DNA from: Phlebiopsis flavidoalba
Lineage: Eukaryota; Basidiomycota; Agaricomycetes; Polyporales; Phanerochaetaceae
Length of the DNA: 64,000 bases
Assembly (NCBI GenBank): GCA_035772785.1
Contig: JAOCPU010000032.1
Span: 1-64,000, forward strand
Direction of reading: 5' to 3'
The position numbers were made by a program, and so were the translations under genes. Below are positions 22,001-34,390 of the stretch, piece after piece (position 1 is the stretch's first letter; each line of letters starts with the position of its first letter). The notes beneath the pieces are model-generated. The model was not told the DNA's origin. It did not search any database and saw only the letters and a list, made by a program, of their open reading frames with translations.

Positions 22001-23625
22001 AGCCCCATCGTCGCGTGGCCATCGGCATGCCCTGCGCCAAGATGTCGCGCTGGACGAGAGGTGCAGTTCGGGCAGCGGGCGGGCTCGATGGCGAACTCGG
22101 GACATGGAGACCGCGGACGCGAAAATAGTAACGCGGCGAGATGCAGCGCGCGCGGGCTTCATCGTGCCCGAACACGATTCGATGACCTGTCGCAGGATGA
22201 CTCTCCGCGAGACGTAGCGAGCGCCTGTCGCGGTGCGCGCCGCCGGATCACTGTGAACCAAGGTCGTATGAATGCGCGCACCCGCCCTACGTTCATCCCG
22301 AGCATTGGAAGCTACAATAGAGGGTCCGCAGGAAGCCGTCGGACGTCAATCCGTCAAGCCTAGCCCTGCGTTTAGTCTCATGACCCATCGATCGGAGTAC
22401 GACGGAGCGTGGCCAAGAGCTCTTGTACGACGGCAACGCATGCGCCTATTTCGGGAACAGTGTGTTCAAAAAACAAAAAAAATAAAAACGGGGGGGGGAA
22501 AAAAAAAAAAAAAAACGGGACGACATTGGCCTTAGCCCCGCGAGCTGTCGTCAGTCTTCGTGGTTCAAGACGCCGTCTTCTTCCATGGGCGACCAAGTGT
22601 CATCGAGATGGTGCTCATGCTCACTGGGCCGACACGGCCCCGCCGTCTCCGGGTAAGCATCTCGTCGGCATATACTTGTGTGCCGATACGCTGAACCCTT
22701 CCCGTAGTGTCTATGAAACACCATCGTCGCGCACGGCGCGGTTTCGCTGGCAAGGACCTGATCTCTACGTTCGCTTCGCATCGGGTCTCCCTGACGATCG
22801 GCAGCGCGATTCGGGCCCACCCTTCCACACCGGTGCCCTGGACGAGGCCGCCGCGATGTTCTCGAAACGCGCGGACACTGGCATGACGACACGTGAATTC
22901 GTGGACAGCTGCCGCAAAGCACGAATCAAGCTGAGTGCGTCTATACTCATTTATGGCGCATTTTAGGATATTTTGGCATCATCGCACCCTGCAGTCTCCG
23001 GTATCGTGGGGCGCCACAAGATCACAAGAGCGTCATTATATATTTCATTGTCTGATCTCCGTGTCGGAGATGCGGCGTCGCAGGAGTACGTGAACGCAAA
23101 AACTTCCCGAGCCACAGTCTGCTCGACTATGCGACTTCAGAAACTGGTGGATAGGAAAGTCACCACGTGGCAAAGAAGGATACGGTGCGTACCGGTGATT
23201 CTTGCGGGGTGCGGTGCGGATGTCCTGACGGGGCGGGTCCTATGTATAGCTCGATGCGTGCAACGATCGTACGACTCTGCATCGCGGTGTGCTTCGTCTG
23301 ATCTCTTGCCTCGACATAGTGGCGGCGTTCACTGCGACCCCACGAGGAGTGCGCGGACTAGTTGCTTAAGTAAGGTGAGGCTTCGCATCTTTTCTGCGCG
23401 ACAGAGCACGCCTAACGGTTAACTCATTGCGCGCGCATAGATAACGGCACGCTGAACGGCCTCGTTCAGTCGGGCTCGGCCGCTCGCGATTGGCTTCATG
23501 GCCACCACCTCGACCAGAAGCGTCGCCTCCGCAGCGCGCCGATGTACCGTCACTCTGCGGACGACATCTTCATCCTAACATGGCGGATCTGGCGCAGACC
23601 GCGTGTGCTGGGCAAGATGGCGTAG
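19038..23625 (+). pseudogene. ATP-citrate synthase (single-chain type), disrupted
   Basis: ATP-citrate synthase makes cytosolic acetyl-CoA from citrate, ATP and CoA. Exon 1 (MSAK) is spliced to PIREYDAKLLLAYWLERAP, the start of the citrate-synthase-like ATP-grasp part. Further blocks are [153 protein letters not shown] and TREFVDSCRK. The C-terminal end is HHLDQKR...RPRVLGKMA plus TAG. Both the subunit-beta-like and subunit-alpha-like halves are in one gene, the single-chain type. Many one- or two-base indels move the frame. The catalytic histidine motif, normally GHAGS, reads GQRAGS at about 22,075. It is either a decayed copy or error-rich sequence. Confidence 0.85.
22478..22516 (+). repeat. 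A-rich/G8/A18 homopolymer tract
   Basis: CAAAAAAAATAAAAACGGGG is followed by a long A run. It lies between two conserved exons of the ATP-citrate synthase gene and destroys the local reading frame. Confidence 0.7.
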
Positions 23626-24309
23626 GACAAGGCGACGCCGCTCGTCGCGGGCCAGCGCGCGCCTTGGTACGCCACACCGCTAATGCTTGCTGCTTTGCCC
23701 ACACCCACCGGTCTTGGTCGTCGCTTGTTGTCGCTCTCGCTATCGTAATCAATTGTGTAACACTGTCTAGAATACAAAGGATAAATAGAAATTTTCTCGC
23801 TCTCTCTGTCTCTTCTTTTTGCTGCCCCCTGTGTGTGCGTTGTGCGATAGGAGATCTGTGAGACAGAAGGCAGGCGCAAATTTACGGGCACGCCGCGACG
23901 AATGCGGCAGGCAGCGCTGTGCGAATTCTCCGACAGGCGCAAGCGCGAAGTTGCGCCCTGGCACTGGGCTGAGCAAGGTTGTGGACCAGTATGTACAGAA
24001 GAGCTACGCCGAGTGGGAGATAGGAGAGGGACCGTGCGCTGGGTAGGGAGCGGAAATCACAAATATCACTGCCAAGAGTGGCATAAGGGCCGTAGAGGGA
24101 CTTACTGAGTAAGCGCGAGCTTGGGGGAAACGGATTGGCTCGCCGACGTCCGCAAACCCGTTCTGCGCCCTTTAAAGATTGTGCATGGCCAGCGAGGGGA
24201 AACGGGTGGAAATAGAGTGGCATTTGACTGCACGGCTCTATTTGGGCGCCACGGCTCGTGAGCGGAGGAGAGAGATCGCGCAGACAGCGTCCGGTACGGA
24301 GCCGCTGCT
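23626..24309. other. Intergenic between ATP-citrate synthase and the DUF1275 gene
   Basis: A CT-rich tract (about 23,790-23,830) is the only notable feature. No conserved coding block was seen. Confidence 0.4.
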
Positions 24310-24316
24310 TTATATT
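24310..24316 (+). promoter_or_regulatory. Possible TATA box of the DUF1275 gene
   Basis: TTATATT lies upstream of the first coding block and is followed by a pyrimidine-rich stretch. Confidence 0.35.
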
Positions 24317-24389
24317 CCTGGCCCTGCTCCCACCTCTTGCCCTGACTACGAACGCCCCTTTCCGGTCCGCCCAGCCACTCCCACCGCTT

Positions 24390-25695
24390 GGCAACAACTA
24401 CTCGACGCCATAGGGACACCACCCCCGAGAAAGAGTACCCTCCCCGCGCCCTGCGTCCACGCCACGTAGGCAGGGGACGGACGCCCCTCGTGGATGTCCC
24501 CGACGCACATCTTCAGCTTCCTGTGAGACATCTCATGGCCGACGTCAGACACGGCTGGAGCACGGTCGGACCTTCACACCGCTCCAGCCGCGTACATGCT
24601 TCATGACGGATTTCATGTGCCAGTGCCCCACTCGATCGGCTCAATGCTGTGCTCGCGGGTACTATACACCGGTCTCTTTAATACATAACCCCCCCAGCGA
24701 CGACGTCCGTCTGCTTCTCCGCCGTGTTTGTGTGGTGTGCGTTCCAGACGGGGTAACACGGTCTCAGCTAGTGGCGCACTGTCTTTCTCTGCTATGTCTT
24801 GCACATCCACTAACACCCGGCTCAACAGCTTGCGCTATCCAGCGCTGGCCCGCCTGTTCCAGGGCCCCGTCGGGAGAGCGGACAGGGTCCTTCCACGGAC
24901 TTGCGACAAGCAGGCGCTGACGTCGGTGACGACGTTCATCTTCGTCGGTGCGTTCCTCGGGGGCGCATTCGGCGACATGAACACGCATGGGCAACAAGAC
25001 GCGGGCGTGGCTCTTCCTGGGCACACTTTATCCAGGCGCTTCTTCACGATGGCCGCCGCGCTCAAACGATCGTGGTGCAGTAGGAGCGGACGCAGCGGCG
25101 GAGGCCGAGCACGAAACCGACGCCCGCGACGACCCCGCCTGGTCACAACGCGCTCTCCTTTGTCTGTATCGGCTTCATGTCCGCCTCCCATGGGCCTCCA
25201 GGGCATCATGGGCAGAGCGCGTCATCAACACCCAGTTTCGCCACCACGAGTGCGTTTCCCCCTATTTACATAAGTCCTAATGCATCCCTCGCTGAATCCC
25301 CACAAACGTGCAGTCGTGCTCACCACCGTCTGTGTGCGAGCTCATGGCGGACACCCGAAGCTCTTCAAGCTCAAACCGCTACATCGTCTCGCGCGACCAC
25401 ACAAGATCATCGTCATCGCCGCGTCTCTTTGTCGGCGGGCTTCGCGAGCCGCGCCATCCTCGACAAGATCGGCTCCGCGGGCACCCTCGGTGTCGGCACC
25501 GGCATCCGTCTCCTCATCTCCGTCTGGTGGCTCTTTGTGCCTGGCAAGCCCGCCAAGAAAGGTAGAGACGTCCGTTTCACTTTGGTTTCGTTCTCATTGG
25601 GCAGGCCCTACGGTCTGTCCGTGCGCTTGTATGCGTCGAGGGGGCGCGAAGGGGGTTGCATGGATTGGCATTGTACATTGATACACCAGGGCTGA
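24390..25695 (+). pseudogene. DUF1275 (YoaK-type) membrane protein, frameshifted
   Basis: Reading across frames gives HLMADVRHGWSTV, SVCFSAVFVWCAFQTG, LARLFQGPVG, TTFIFVGAFLGGAFGDM, GNKTRAWLFLGTL, DPAWSQRALLCL, VINTQF, and then HKIIVIAASL and GIRLLISVWWLFVPGKPAKK. These match the order of membrane segments in DUF1275/YoaK-like proteins: the FxTGN-like block near the first helix, GxxxGG...GDR in the middle, NTQ in a later loop, and a final WW segment. Fungal members are multi-pass membrane proteins of unknown substrate. The start codon was not fixed, and an intron probably lies near 25,260-25,320. Several frameshifts separate the blocks, similar to the neighbouring gene. Confidence 0.65.
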
Positions 25696-26481
25696 GACAT
25701 ACATAGAGGTTCGAGCCGCTAGACGCAACCGACTACACTTCATGCTGCTACGCGTTCGTAGTCGAGTACTTACCACCATCGTAATGTCCGCATCATAGGA
25801 TTTCGCAAAGAGATTATTACATGGGGGTTTTTTGGTATAGAACATGAATTTGCGTGAAGGAGCGTGCTCCACGCCGGAGCTGCACACCAAGTTTACATTG
25901 CTTGTAGCCAGGCCGAGGATGAGACCCACCAGAAATTGCCAGCATTCTTTGCGTGGGCTTGCACAATGACCACGTCTGCCACAAGCGTCCCACAAAACAC
26001 GCCGTGATGCTTCATTCCGGTATAGACAATGTGGAGTAAAAACTTTTCATTGGAAACTGGAACATACAGAAGGAACATGTAACACCTCTGGTAAGGAACA
26101 CGACGCCACGTCTCGCGACCTCTGCATTGCAGATAGCATGCGCTCCAGCTGAGGGCATCCGTCACTCTAGGACCTGCTCGGGTAGACTCCTGCGAGAAAA
26201 AAGCGAGATCGCAGGGGGACAATAGTGCGAGTCCAGGGGGGAAATGAGTTGAAGAAAAAAGAAAGAACGCGCGCGCGCGCTTTTTTTATATTATGCATAG
26301 GCTGGTGGAGGTGTCACGTGAGAACTACCGAATGCGGATGGGTGAGGTAGGCGGCGCTGGGCGCGATTCGCGTCGTCGCGCCCTTGGAGCTTCCTTCGAC
26401 GTCCAGCTCAGTATGGACTTCATCACGGGTGTGCGACATGGCTGCATCCACAGGCTACCTTCAACCACCACAATCCCAAGC
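25696..26481. other. Intergenic between the DUF1275 and caleosin genes
   Basis: A CG dinucleotide run (about 26,268-26,280) is followed by a TTTTTTTATATTATG TATA-like stretch (about 26,281-26,295) and a CACGTG E-box at about 26,315. Together they could be the caleosin promoter. Confidence 0.4.
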
Positions 26482-27504
26482 ATGCCCTCCGCAAAGAAAG
26501 GTGCGTCGCGGCCAGTCCCCACCCCCCGCCGTTCGTGTCTATCAGCTTACGGCAAGCTTACGGTTACTACTCCCGCAGACTTGACCGTCACAGCTATTCC
26601 CGAGGTACCAGTCACGGAAGAGCGAGACGTCCGGTTTACGGACTGGGACAAGGTCAAGGATGCAGGCGTTGCCCGCGCCAAACATCGCCTTCCAACCGAG
26701 TGGTCTCCTAACGGCGCGGAAGAGCCCAAAGGCTACACCGACGCCCACCGCCGTGAAACCGTACGTCCCCGCCCCTGCCTCTCGTACATACCCTGACCCG
26801 CTCCAGGTCCTTCCAAAACAACACCTCGCCTTCTTCGACCTCAACGGCGACGGCATCCTCACGCCGTGGGAGACCTACACCGGGCTGCGCCTGCTGCACT
26901 GGCACGTCCTCCTCGCGCTGCTCGCCGCAGTGATCAATCCACAGCGGCTTACTTCTTCCTCCTACGCGACGCTGCCCCCCGCCACCGCGTCCTGCCCGAC
27001 CCGCTCTTCCGCATCCACCTGCGCTACATCAACCACGCGAAGCATGGCAGCGCGACAGCGGGACGTACGACCACGAGGGCCCGCTTTCGCGCGCAGAGCA
27101 GTTTGCGGACTTTTTCAGCAGCAGTATGGGGAGCGCCTCCCGGGCGGGGAGGGTTATGGGATGAACCCGTATCAGCAGGCCCTCGGCGGTGTGCGTGCGC
27201 AGCGCGTTGCAGCGGTGTGTGATGGACGTGTTTGGGATCTCTTCGCTGCATTTTTCCGAGTGTGCGTTGTTTCCACTTTCTCGGACCAGGTGGGTATATG
27301 CTGACGTATTTGACTGTTTGGTGCGGTACGTTCCGGGGAGGGACAGCGACGTACATCACTATTTGGCCTGAAGACGGCATCATGCGCCTGGAAGATGTGC
27401 GTGGTATCTTTGACGGCAGTTATTTCTTCAAGACTGCAGGCACGCGTCGCACAGCGTACATTCGCAAGCACGGGCTCATTTTGAACAACTGTTGGAGTTG
27501 TTGA
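26482..27504 (+). pseudogene. Caleosin-type peroxygenase, frameshifted
   Basis: Caleosins are lipid-droplet or membrane-associated heme peroxygenases with one EF-hand. Exon 1 encodes MPSAKK, then an intron (26,501-26,578), then [18 protein letters not shown] and [19 protein letters not shown] 46-base intron (26,761-26,806) leads to the EF-hand: [16 protein letters not shown], with the ligands D-x-N-x-D-G and Glu at position 12, then the amphipathic segment [15 protein letters not shown]. After a frame slip come [18 protein letters not shown], the caleosin signature with the Pro-containing knot region, and [11 protein letters not shown]. The last exon reads TIWPEDGIMRLEDVRGIFDG, the typical WPEDG...VYDGS block. 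At least two indels break the frame. Identification as caleosin is firm; activity is not. Confidence 0.85.
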
Positions 27505-28299
27505 AAGTAAGGAGTGAGAAGTAGGATGCCTACTACTGATGAACTTGTTTCGTAGTAGAGATCTGTGTATGTACCGCCTCTTCACCTATTTATGTCCATG
27601 ATTCGTCGATGCCTTTTGACCGCCGTTACCCTGGCGGTGATACTCCATGTTTTTTATGAAAAACGTGCCTGTTTGTTGAACATGCGCTATCTACGATTGT
27701 GATACGGCTTAGGTACCCCGCTTCTCTCACGTTTGCGCAAAAAAAGTCAGTGTAATACGTGCAATTGACATCGCTCTTAGCTGTTGTGGCGTGTCTAGGA
27801 TGCTTCAGCTCCAAAGCCCATCGAGACACGAAGTGCAGACGGTGGTGAGTGTTTGCCATTAGTTATTTAAGGAAAAGCAAAAAGATGTACTGATTTATAT
27901 GGTACTATAATTCAGGATAGGCTGCATGGCAGTCATTTCGACGTTATGGGGGACTATTATCAAGAGGGGTCCTATGCTTCTAGCACAAGACGAGGCCTCT
28001 TCCTTCATCAAGGTAGTAGTAAGTTCACGGACCTTTTTTTCCACCAGTTCTGCCGTGATCTCTCGGCACGAATACTATTCCATGAGATTTGGTTCTCACC
28101 CTCATTCGACCTATTTGGGGAAAGGTCGTTTTCCAACGAGATGTTTTGCGTGGGCCCACTCGTTGCCGCACAAGACCGTTCCTTATCCTACCGACATGCC
28201 TACTTGAACTGTAGATACTACCGCAAAGAATCAAGATAACAAGGGGTTCGGAATTTCATTGCCAGTATTTCAGTCTTATTAAATCACCCAAACAGGTTC
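27505..28299. other. No gene recognised
   Basis: A 97-codon open frame (27,946-28,239, plus) overlaps others and shows no known motif. The region may contain the 3' end of the caleosin transcript. Confidence 0.35.
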
Positions 28300-29650
28300 T
28301 CTTCTCCTACCAACGAGGGCAATGTTCAGCTGCCCAACCCCTCGCCCGCGACGCCCTCGCACAAACTGCCAAACGGAAGTATGCGCGAAAACGAATTATT
28401 ATCGACGCTTCCTTGCTGAGGAGGAAACCCACACTCTTTGCCGTGGAGTGTTGGAACTCCTTCCCTGAAAGAACATGTATTCGCCACGCTGCAAGCTTTT
28501 GCAGCGTCTTGTCACGCGTTGCACACCTCGCCTGAAGAGTCGCAAGGCACACACCTCTTCCGATTCTTGGTATGCATCAACTGCCAGCATGGCGGTCAGC
28601 GCTTTCATGAATTCTACGCCTTCATAGAACAAACACACCGCCCACGTTCAGCACTACGCCGAGGGTATAATCACAAAGAGCGAACGACCACAAAATTACC
28701 GCACTCCATGTTTGTTCCCCATCCGACTTTCCCCGCCTCCTCCCTCGGATTTCTCGCCTCGAGCTCGCTGACGGCATTCTCTGTATCTTCCTTCATTCTT
28801 CACCTATTGCCATGCGACAATTTCACTTTCCGTCCACTAGAGCTTACTCTGTCCAACATCGCTTTCCTTTCTCATTCAGCCCAAGATATGCCGACGCATT
28901 GCTAGTGCCCTCCCGAAACATGACCCCACTTTAACTATCATGTGGTCGCTCCCTGGCACCAACATCGAGCGCTCGCCGTGTGCTTTTCTCCAAACTTCAT
29001 ATCGCCCCGACCTCGACCCGTGTTTTCATCATTAAAGCATATTTGGCCGCGGGGACCGAAATGGGCTGGAGGGATCTACGCACGCTCTGGTTTCTTAAAT
29101 GGCTAGCGAGCTCTGGTGTATGTGATGCTTCTCGAGGGTGCCTACCTTCATTTTGTCACAACACAAGACAACTACCTTCTCGAGCCCCCATGGAGTTGAT
29201 GCTACACGGATGCTGTCCGACCCGTGCAGCAATTAGGCCTCTGCTGGGGTCCGGATTTCGACGGCCCGTATCGTATGTGCCACCATACCACCAGCGCACA
29301 CTCCTTGCTAATATCACACACGAGCAGCCAGCGTTCGGCTATTCATGAATTCTGTGTCAGCTGAAGGCCCTTGCGCTCATGCTTCCATACACTACACATT
29401 GAGCTTGCACGTGAAGCCTCCCTCGTCGCTCTCTTACGCGCGGTCGACTTGGAAACCTGCTTCAGGCTCGAAAAATAAACAAAAGTAAACCTCCGCTTCG
29501 AGCAAACGACTCAATCCTCCGAGCCTATACTACGTGATTGGGGAAGCCCTCGACGATGCTCTCCAACATCACACAGAATAGTGGAAGACGAACCTCTCGC
29601 AAATTAGCGTGGACCGCATCACTCCTAGTACAAGGTCTATAAGAGGGTGC
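28300..29650 (+). pseudogene. F-box-like gene remnant (copy 1)
   Basis: At 28,366 the DNA reads CTGCCAAACGGAAGTATGCG, closely like CTGCCAACAGAAGTGTGCGA of copy 2, which encodes the F-box LPTEVCER. About 120 bases on, LQAFAASCHALHTSPEES and THLFRFLV correspond to the second half of the F-box (TL-ACA-xCxAW-PRS-HLFR) seen in the other copies. A weak leucine-rich stretch and a motif around DALQHHTE at about 29,550 resemble the W-x-x-LD-x-x-L tail of these proteins. No single frame is intact. F-box proteins of this kind would link SCF ubiquitin ligases to targets. Confidence 0.45.
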
Positions 29651-30519
29651 CCGGAACAAGGAGTGTAGGTTGGGAGTCGTATGAAAAAAAAACGCGAACG
29701 AAATGGAACGCTGGTGGCTGGATGCTATACGCTAAAGGGACTATCTCTAACCGCTGGCCTTTTTTGACCAGTTTACAGAGGGGAACACTGCAGTACAATG
29801 TACCGCCCGCTCGCTGTGGTTAGCCTATGTCCGGCTACAATGAATCCAAGGCCAGTATGCCCCATCCGCTCAGGCCCGTTTTGGCAGAGAGACCCTGGTT
29901 CCCAATGGTTCTTCATGAGGTCAGTCGATGCAGGTCGTTGTGGAGATCTACAGCCTCATATCAGGCCTATTCAGACGGTTGACACAGAGCGAGCCCCGCC
30001 GATATCTCCTGTACTGTCAAAGTCTGCCGATCAAGCTTTCGGGATGTGGTAACACTAGAATCAAAAAAGCCCGCGAATAACAGCCCCGAAAGGTGTCTCA
30101 TCTATGATACCTGTCCACCAACATGTCGCGCTGGCTCATTGAAGATCCCATGATGATCAGCGACTCGTTGCCACAAATTCTGGCTGGACGGCCTGCCGGA
30201 TTCCCACCAGTCAAATTGCCAATCCCTTATAACAAACGCTGAGAATGATCAGGGACACCCTAGCACAAGTCAAGAATATCCATTATAGCACCGCACGTCT
30301 GACCCTTCGACTTAATCTCTCGTCGGTGTCGTCTGGATACTCCTTGTATCAAAGCATTTTCTCGGGGGAAACGCTTGGAAAATCAAGTGAAGTTTGGGTA
30401 AGTAATTTTTATTTACGGCTTTTGGTCACTGATTTATTTCTCGATCCAGTGGTCGGTGGTTTATTCATCTCCCCGTCTTCCCAAGTCGATGTCCATGGCT
30501 GGCTATTATCCCCCATCAA
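29651..30519. other. No gene recognised
   Basis: Open frames (for example 29,798-30,052 plus) lack motifs. The stretch 30,245-30,519 probably is the leader or first exon of F-box copy 2. Confidence 0.35.
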
Positions 30520-31963
30520 CGACAGCACGCAGAACTGCCAACAGAAGTGTGCGAGCGGATTATTGATTTTGTCGCTGAGGAAGCGAATCCATACCATTAC
30601 CTCTTGCGCCTTGGTATCGTGAGAGAAGCTGCGTTTTTTGACACACTTCAAAGCTTGCGCCTTGAACCTGTCATCGCATGGACACCACGGAGCCAGTTGC
30701 ATCTTTTTCGATTTTCTAGGACTGGGACTCTTCCCACCGTGCGAGGGAAGCAGGCGCTCTCCTGATTTCTTGCGGCTGGTCGTGGAAAACAGTGCAGCCT
30801 TGCGGGTAGAGACGTGCTGAAGTTCTTATCGTCAGGACTGAGGTTGACAAGCTGGCACCTTTGCACGCCTATGCCCGCGCTCGGATACACCCAGATGCTA
30901 CCCCAGATGCTCCACCTTGAGCCTTATTGAAGGTGAATCCTCTATCTTCCTAATATTTTTCCCCCCGATTGCTATGAAGCAAATTCAAGTTACGGTCAAG
31001 GAGCACGGACTCTCTACCACGTCACATTCCATTCAGACCCAAGACCTGCCGCCGCGTCGCTAGTGCACTACCAAACATACAAATCCTATCCATCCTCTGG
31101 CCATCTTGGCATTCAAGTGTACCCCACAATGGCCAAAACCACCATCCACATCTGATACACGGATGCCTTTACCAAGGGCGTACCGTCCAACCACAGTTCG
31201 TATAGTGTCACTGAGTGTTGCTGCAGGTGCAGAGTGGCTACAGGACGAGCGATCAGTACCTGGTTCATGGAGTGGCTGGCAAGATCTGGCATTAACGAAC
31301 AGCTTGAGAGGGTCCACCTGAATTTCCGGATTGCCAAAGATGAGAATATTCCATCTCCCGTGGACGTTGCGCTCCGAGCATGCCCACCACTCCATGCGAG
31401 AACTGTGCCTCTACCTGGGGCCCCAGATTTTGAAGGTTTCCTGTTGTGAGTATTTACCAATCCCGTGAGGGTGCCAATGTAGATGTTAACGTGTGAGAAA
31501 AGCTAGCGACGACATCTCCAAATGTCATCTACTCGAGGAACTCGCCCTCACAAGATGCCTTGCAATCAGACCATTTTTTCGCGTCTCGTCGTCACTTCTG
31601 CACCGCGTCTGCAACATCGAATAAAGTGCTCTAAGAAAAACTCCATCTACGCCTTGAGCAAAAACCTTCTACAACACGAACGGATCTGAAGACCCGTTTT
31701 GCCGTACTACGATGCACGACTAGGGGGGACCTGATAACGTCATCTACAACAGGATCGCAGTGGGACAATCTTTCTATCCATGTGCCGCAGCTTATAGTGG
31801 ACCGAGTGTCGCCCTGAAGGACCCGCCGAAGATGAGGCGGTATCCAACTGGGAGAACCAGTACTAGATGGGAAACGACTAGCAATGAGGCGTGGAAACAG
31901 TGGGAAGATGAGCTGAAGGAGTATCTGCCGTTGACCTACAAGAGGGGAAGCTACGCCGCAACC
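30520..31963 (+). pseudogene. F-box/LRR-like gene (copy 2)
   Basis: A clear F-box begins at about 30,531 with LPTEVCERIIDFVAEE. After a short frame slip it continues with AWTPRSQLHLFRFS, the second helix and start of the linker. Downstream, plus-strand blocks such as GSWSGWQDLALTNSLRGS and HLLEELALTRCLAIRPFF look like irregular leucine-rich repeats. The end, SNEAWKQWEDELKEYLPLTY, resembles the C-terminal tail of large agaricomycete F-box families. The F-box would bind Skp1 in an SCF complex and the repeats would choose the substrate. At least two indels and probable introns separate the blocks. Copies 3 and 4 further on share the AWTPRSQ core. Confidence 0.6.
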
Positions 31964-32187
31964 CACAGTCTGAGCGTGGTGCCTATGTGCGGACATCTTT
32001 CAGGCACAGAATGCTCTACCGTTCATCATCATCGTCTAAGCATACATTGACTCCTCCGCCCACGGCCCTGCCTGCGCACCCGGAAGCGCATTAAAAACCG
32101 CATCATCTTCTGCGCCCCACGACTCATCCTTGTGCTTTAACGCCTGCATCGCACACCGTCAGCCACCTCTTCCGTGCAAGAATTCGC

Positions 32188-33908
32188 CTAACGCACCTTT
32201 GCGAGATATTCCTTGCTCGCGTTGAGTGCACGCTCGAGGTCATGTAGAAGCCGGCCCTGCGCCTGCGCGTCGAGCAAAGCACGATCCACATCCGCCCTTG
32301 CTGAACTGTGGCGTCGCGTCGTCGAACGTGACCGTGTCGTCCGCAGATATACTCGCCACGATTGCACCGTCCTCGACCTGACGGCTTGCGGTTAGTCGCT
32401 CCGCTCAAGGCGGTATGAAGTAGGGAGTGCGGACGTACCATGCTTTAGCACAACGGCTCGCACTTCCTCTATCGGTCTTGAGACCGACTTGGGCACTGAT
32501 GTCACTGAGGTCGAGCGTGATGTACGTCGAAGTGAGCTTCTTGATCAGCCATCGTGGCGCACGGTCTATGACCTGCTGCACCAGCCCCAAGTTTTGTTCC
32601 TACAGGTATCCAAATAAATGATACATTTGCATTTAATGGTGAAAGACTACTCACCGTGCGGTACAATTCTGCGTCCTTAGCAATGACCGCATTTAGTGAA
32701 TCAACCTTTTGCGGGTACGACCACGCTCTCGCGCGCAAAGGTGTTTATACGGCGTCGGGCCTTGATGAGGCGTGCAAGTGTGGCGTGCGTGTACTTGGGC
32801 GGCTGGATTGGCTGCGTATTCCACCATCAGCCCCCCGCGCTTTTGACTCTACCCGCTACCGGAGTACACACCTTGCCGTACAGAATGAGTTGCACAAGCG
32901 TGAGCTTCTTTGAGTGCCTCGAGCTGAATTGCAGCGGGCGTATTCTGCGCAGCGCAGGAGACGTGGTTACGATTTCAAAGAACTCCTCCGCATCTTTCCA
33001 TCGACCCAATACGCCAAAGACAATGCCACCTGCGTAGACCAACAAAACTGGTAGAGCAGGTTGTCATTGTACGTCAGGTCGGAGAAAAGGGCTGGTTTCA
33101 ATGTGAATGATGGGTTCGCGCAGGATCGGCAACGCGACGGCGTAGTGGTGTATAGTCACGCAGAGCTGTAGTGCGATTTAGCTGCTCAATGAAGTCAAGG
33201 TAGAAATGGGTGAGGCATACGTTGAGGTATAGAGAGTGTAGGGTGGTGAGGTGGTTCGGACTAGGTGGGTAACGTAGTAAAAGGTCTCGTAGCGGGCTCA
33301 AGGCAAGCTTCAACTAGAGATAATTTGAGCTCCAAAATCAACCGCAACGATCGTCTTGTGAACGTACATTATCGCTTGACGCCTTGATGATGCCTTTGGC
33401 GAGATTTGTGACTTGAGGGAAGATGAGCGAGCATTCCATAACAATAGCTGATAGTAAGAGCATACCAACGCTAGGTGCCAGACGTGCTTGATCACGGTTG
33501 AATCCTTTGCAGAATCCTTCCAACTGGTTGTTTGTCGGTGGGGGCGCACCCCTGGACATTCAATCGCGCAGATCTACCCGAGGATGAATTCTATCGATGC
33601 GCTAAGCGCAAAATGCTTTTGGGGGCTCACAGTATATAAAGGTAGCCTAGAGTGTTATCCTCCACGCGCAGAACATCCAATGGATCCGCACCGTTCGGTA
33701 AGGAGTTCGTCAGGAGCAGGTCTCGCGTCTCCTTGTCCGCAAAGCCCTTTGAGCAGCTCATTCTTTTTGTGAGTGTGTGCGTTCTCCTGAGGTGAGGACG
33801 TTTCACAAGGTCCTCGAGCGTCGTAACGTGCTCTTTCTCTTCTTGCGCGGTGCAGTGGCGGCTTGGCCGGACGGTCCTGCTTGTGCGGGATGTGTTGGAT
33901 GGTGCCAT
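32188..33908 (-). pseudogene. COP9 signalosome subunit 3, with frameshifts
   Basis: CSN3 is a PCI-domain scaffold subunit of the COP9 signalosome, which removes NEDD8/Rub1 from cullins. The minus-strand order is LLLTNSLPNGADPLDVLR and NTLGYLYIL (N-terminal repeats), then PLRDLLLRYPPSPNHLTTLH, YAGGIVFGVLGRWKDAEEFF, KKLTLVQLILYGKV, and YPQKVDSLNAVIAKDAELYR. An intron follows, then NLGLVQQVIDRAPRWLIKKL and YITLDLSDISAQVGLKT (PCI winged helix), QVEDGAIVASISADDTVTF, and a final helix ALNASKEYLAKVR before TAG. This follows the domain order of CSN3 end to end. Two or more indels interrupt the frame. A start at 33,908 is suggested by MAPSNTSRTSRTV, but the extreme N-terminus is uncertain. Confidence 0.8.
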
Positions 33909-34390
33909 GGGCTAAGTGAATCATGCAGCATTAGTATCAGGTAAACATTAAACACCGAAGCGTACAGTTCATGCCCAGGTGTCGGTGTAGTCACGCGTAC
34001 ATACTGTACTTGACACTCACTTCGTAGCTCAATGCTGCTCAAGCGAGAACTGTATAGCGATCAAGTGGTCAGAACCGGATACTTGCGCTTCCACAGAAGT
34101 CTACGATAGTGCTGTAGGTTGTTGTTCGTGCCACACGACGATTGATCGGTCAAGATTCGGTATGGATGGTGAACGGCACGCGCAAGCCACAAGTACGAAT
34201 GTAAGTGGTGGAAGCGCCCATTTATGCGGATATCGCGTGTTGGCGTCATCTCGGCATCTCGCGCTGGAGAGCTGCACGCCGAAAGGAGAGCGCGTACATG
34301 AAGGAAAACGAGACCGCAAGTACAGCCAAATTCGGAGACAGATATCAGCAAGCAAAGAGTACATTGAAGTCGGGACACGTCTCCCGATGC
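33909..34390. other. Region between CSN3 and the next minus-strand gene
   Basis: Probably promoter of CSN3 and 3' flank of the gene at 34,391-35,211. Open frames on both strands show no motif. Confidence 0.35.

Noticed and set aside
26281..26340. Caleosin start at the upstream ATG (26,293)
   Set aside because: The frame from there does not join the conserved blocks, whereas MPSAKK at 26,482 splices cleanly to [11 protein letters not shown].
29798..30052. 84-codon plus-strand frame as an independent gene
   Set aside because: No motif, weak context and close to F-box remnants; not supportable.
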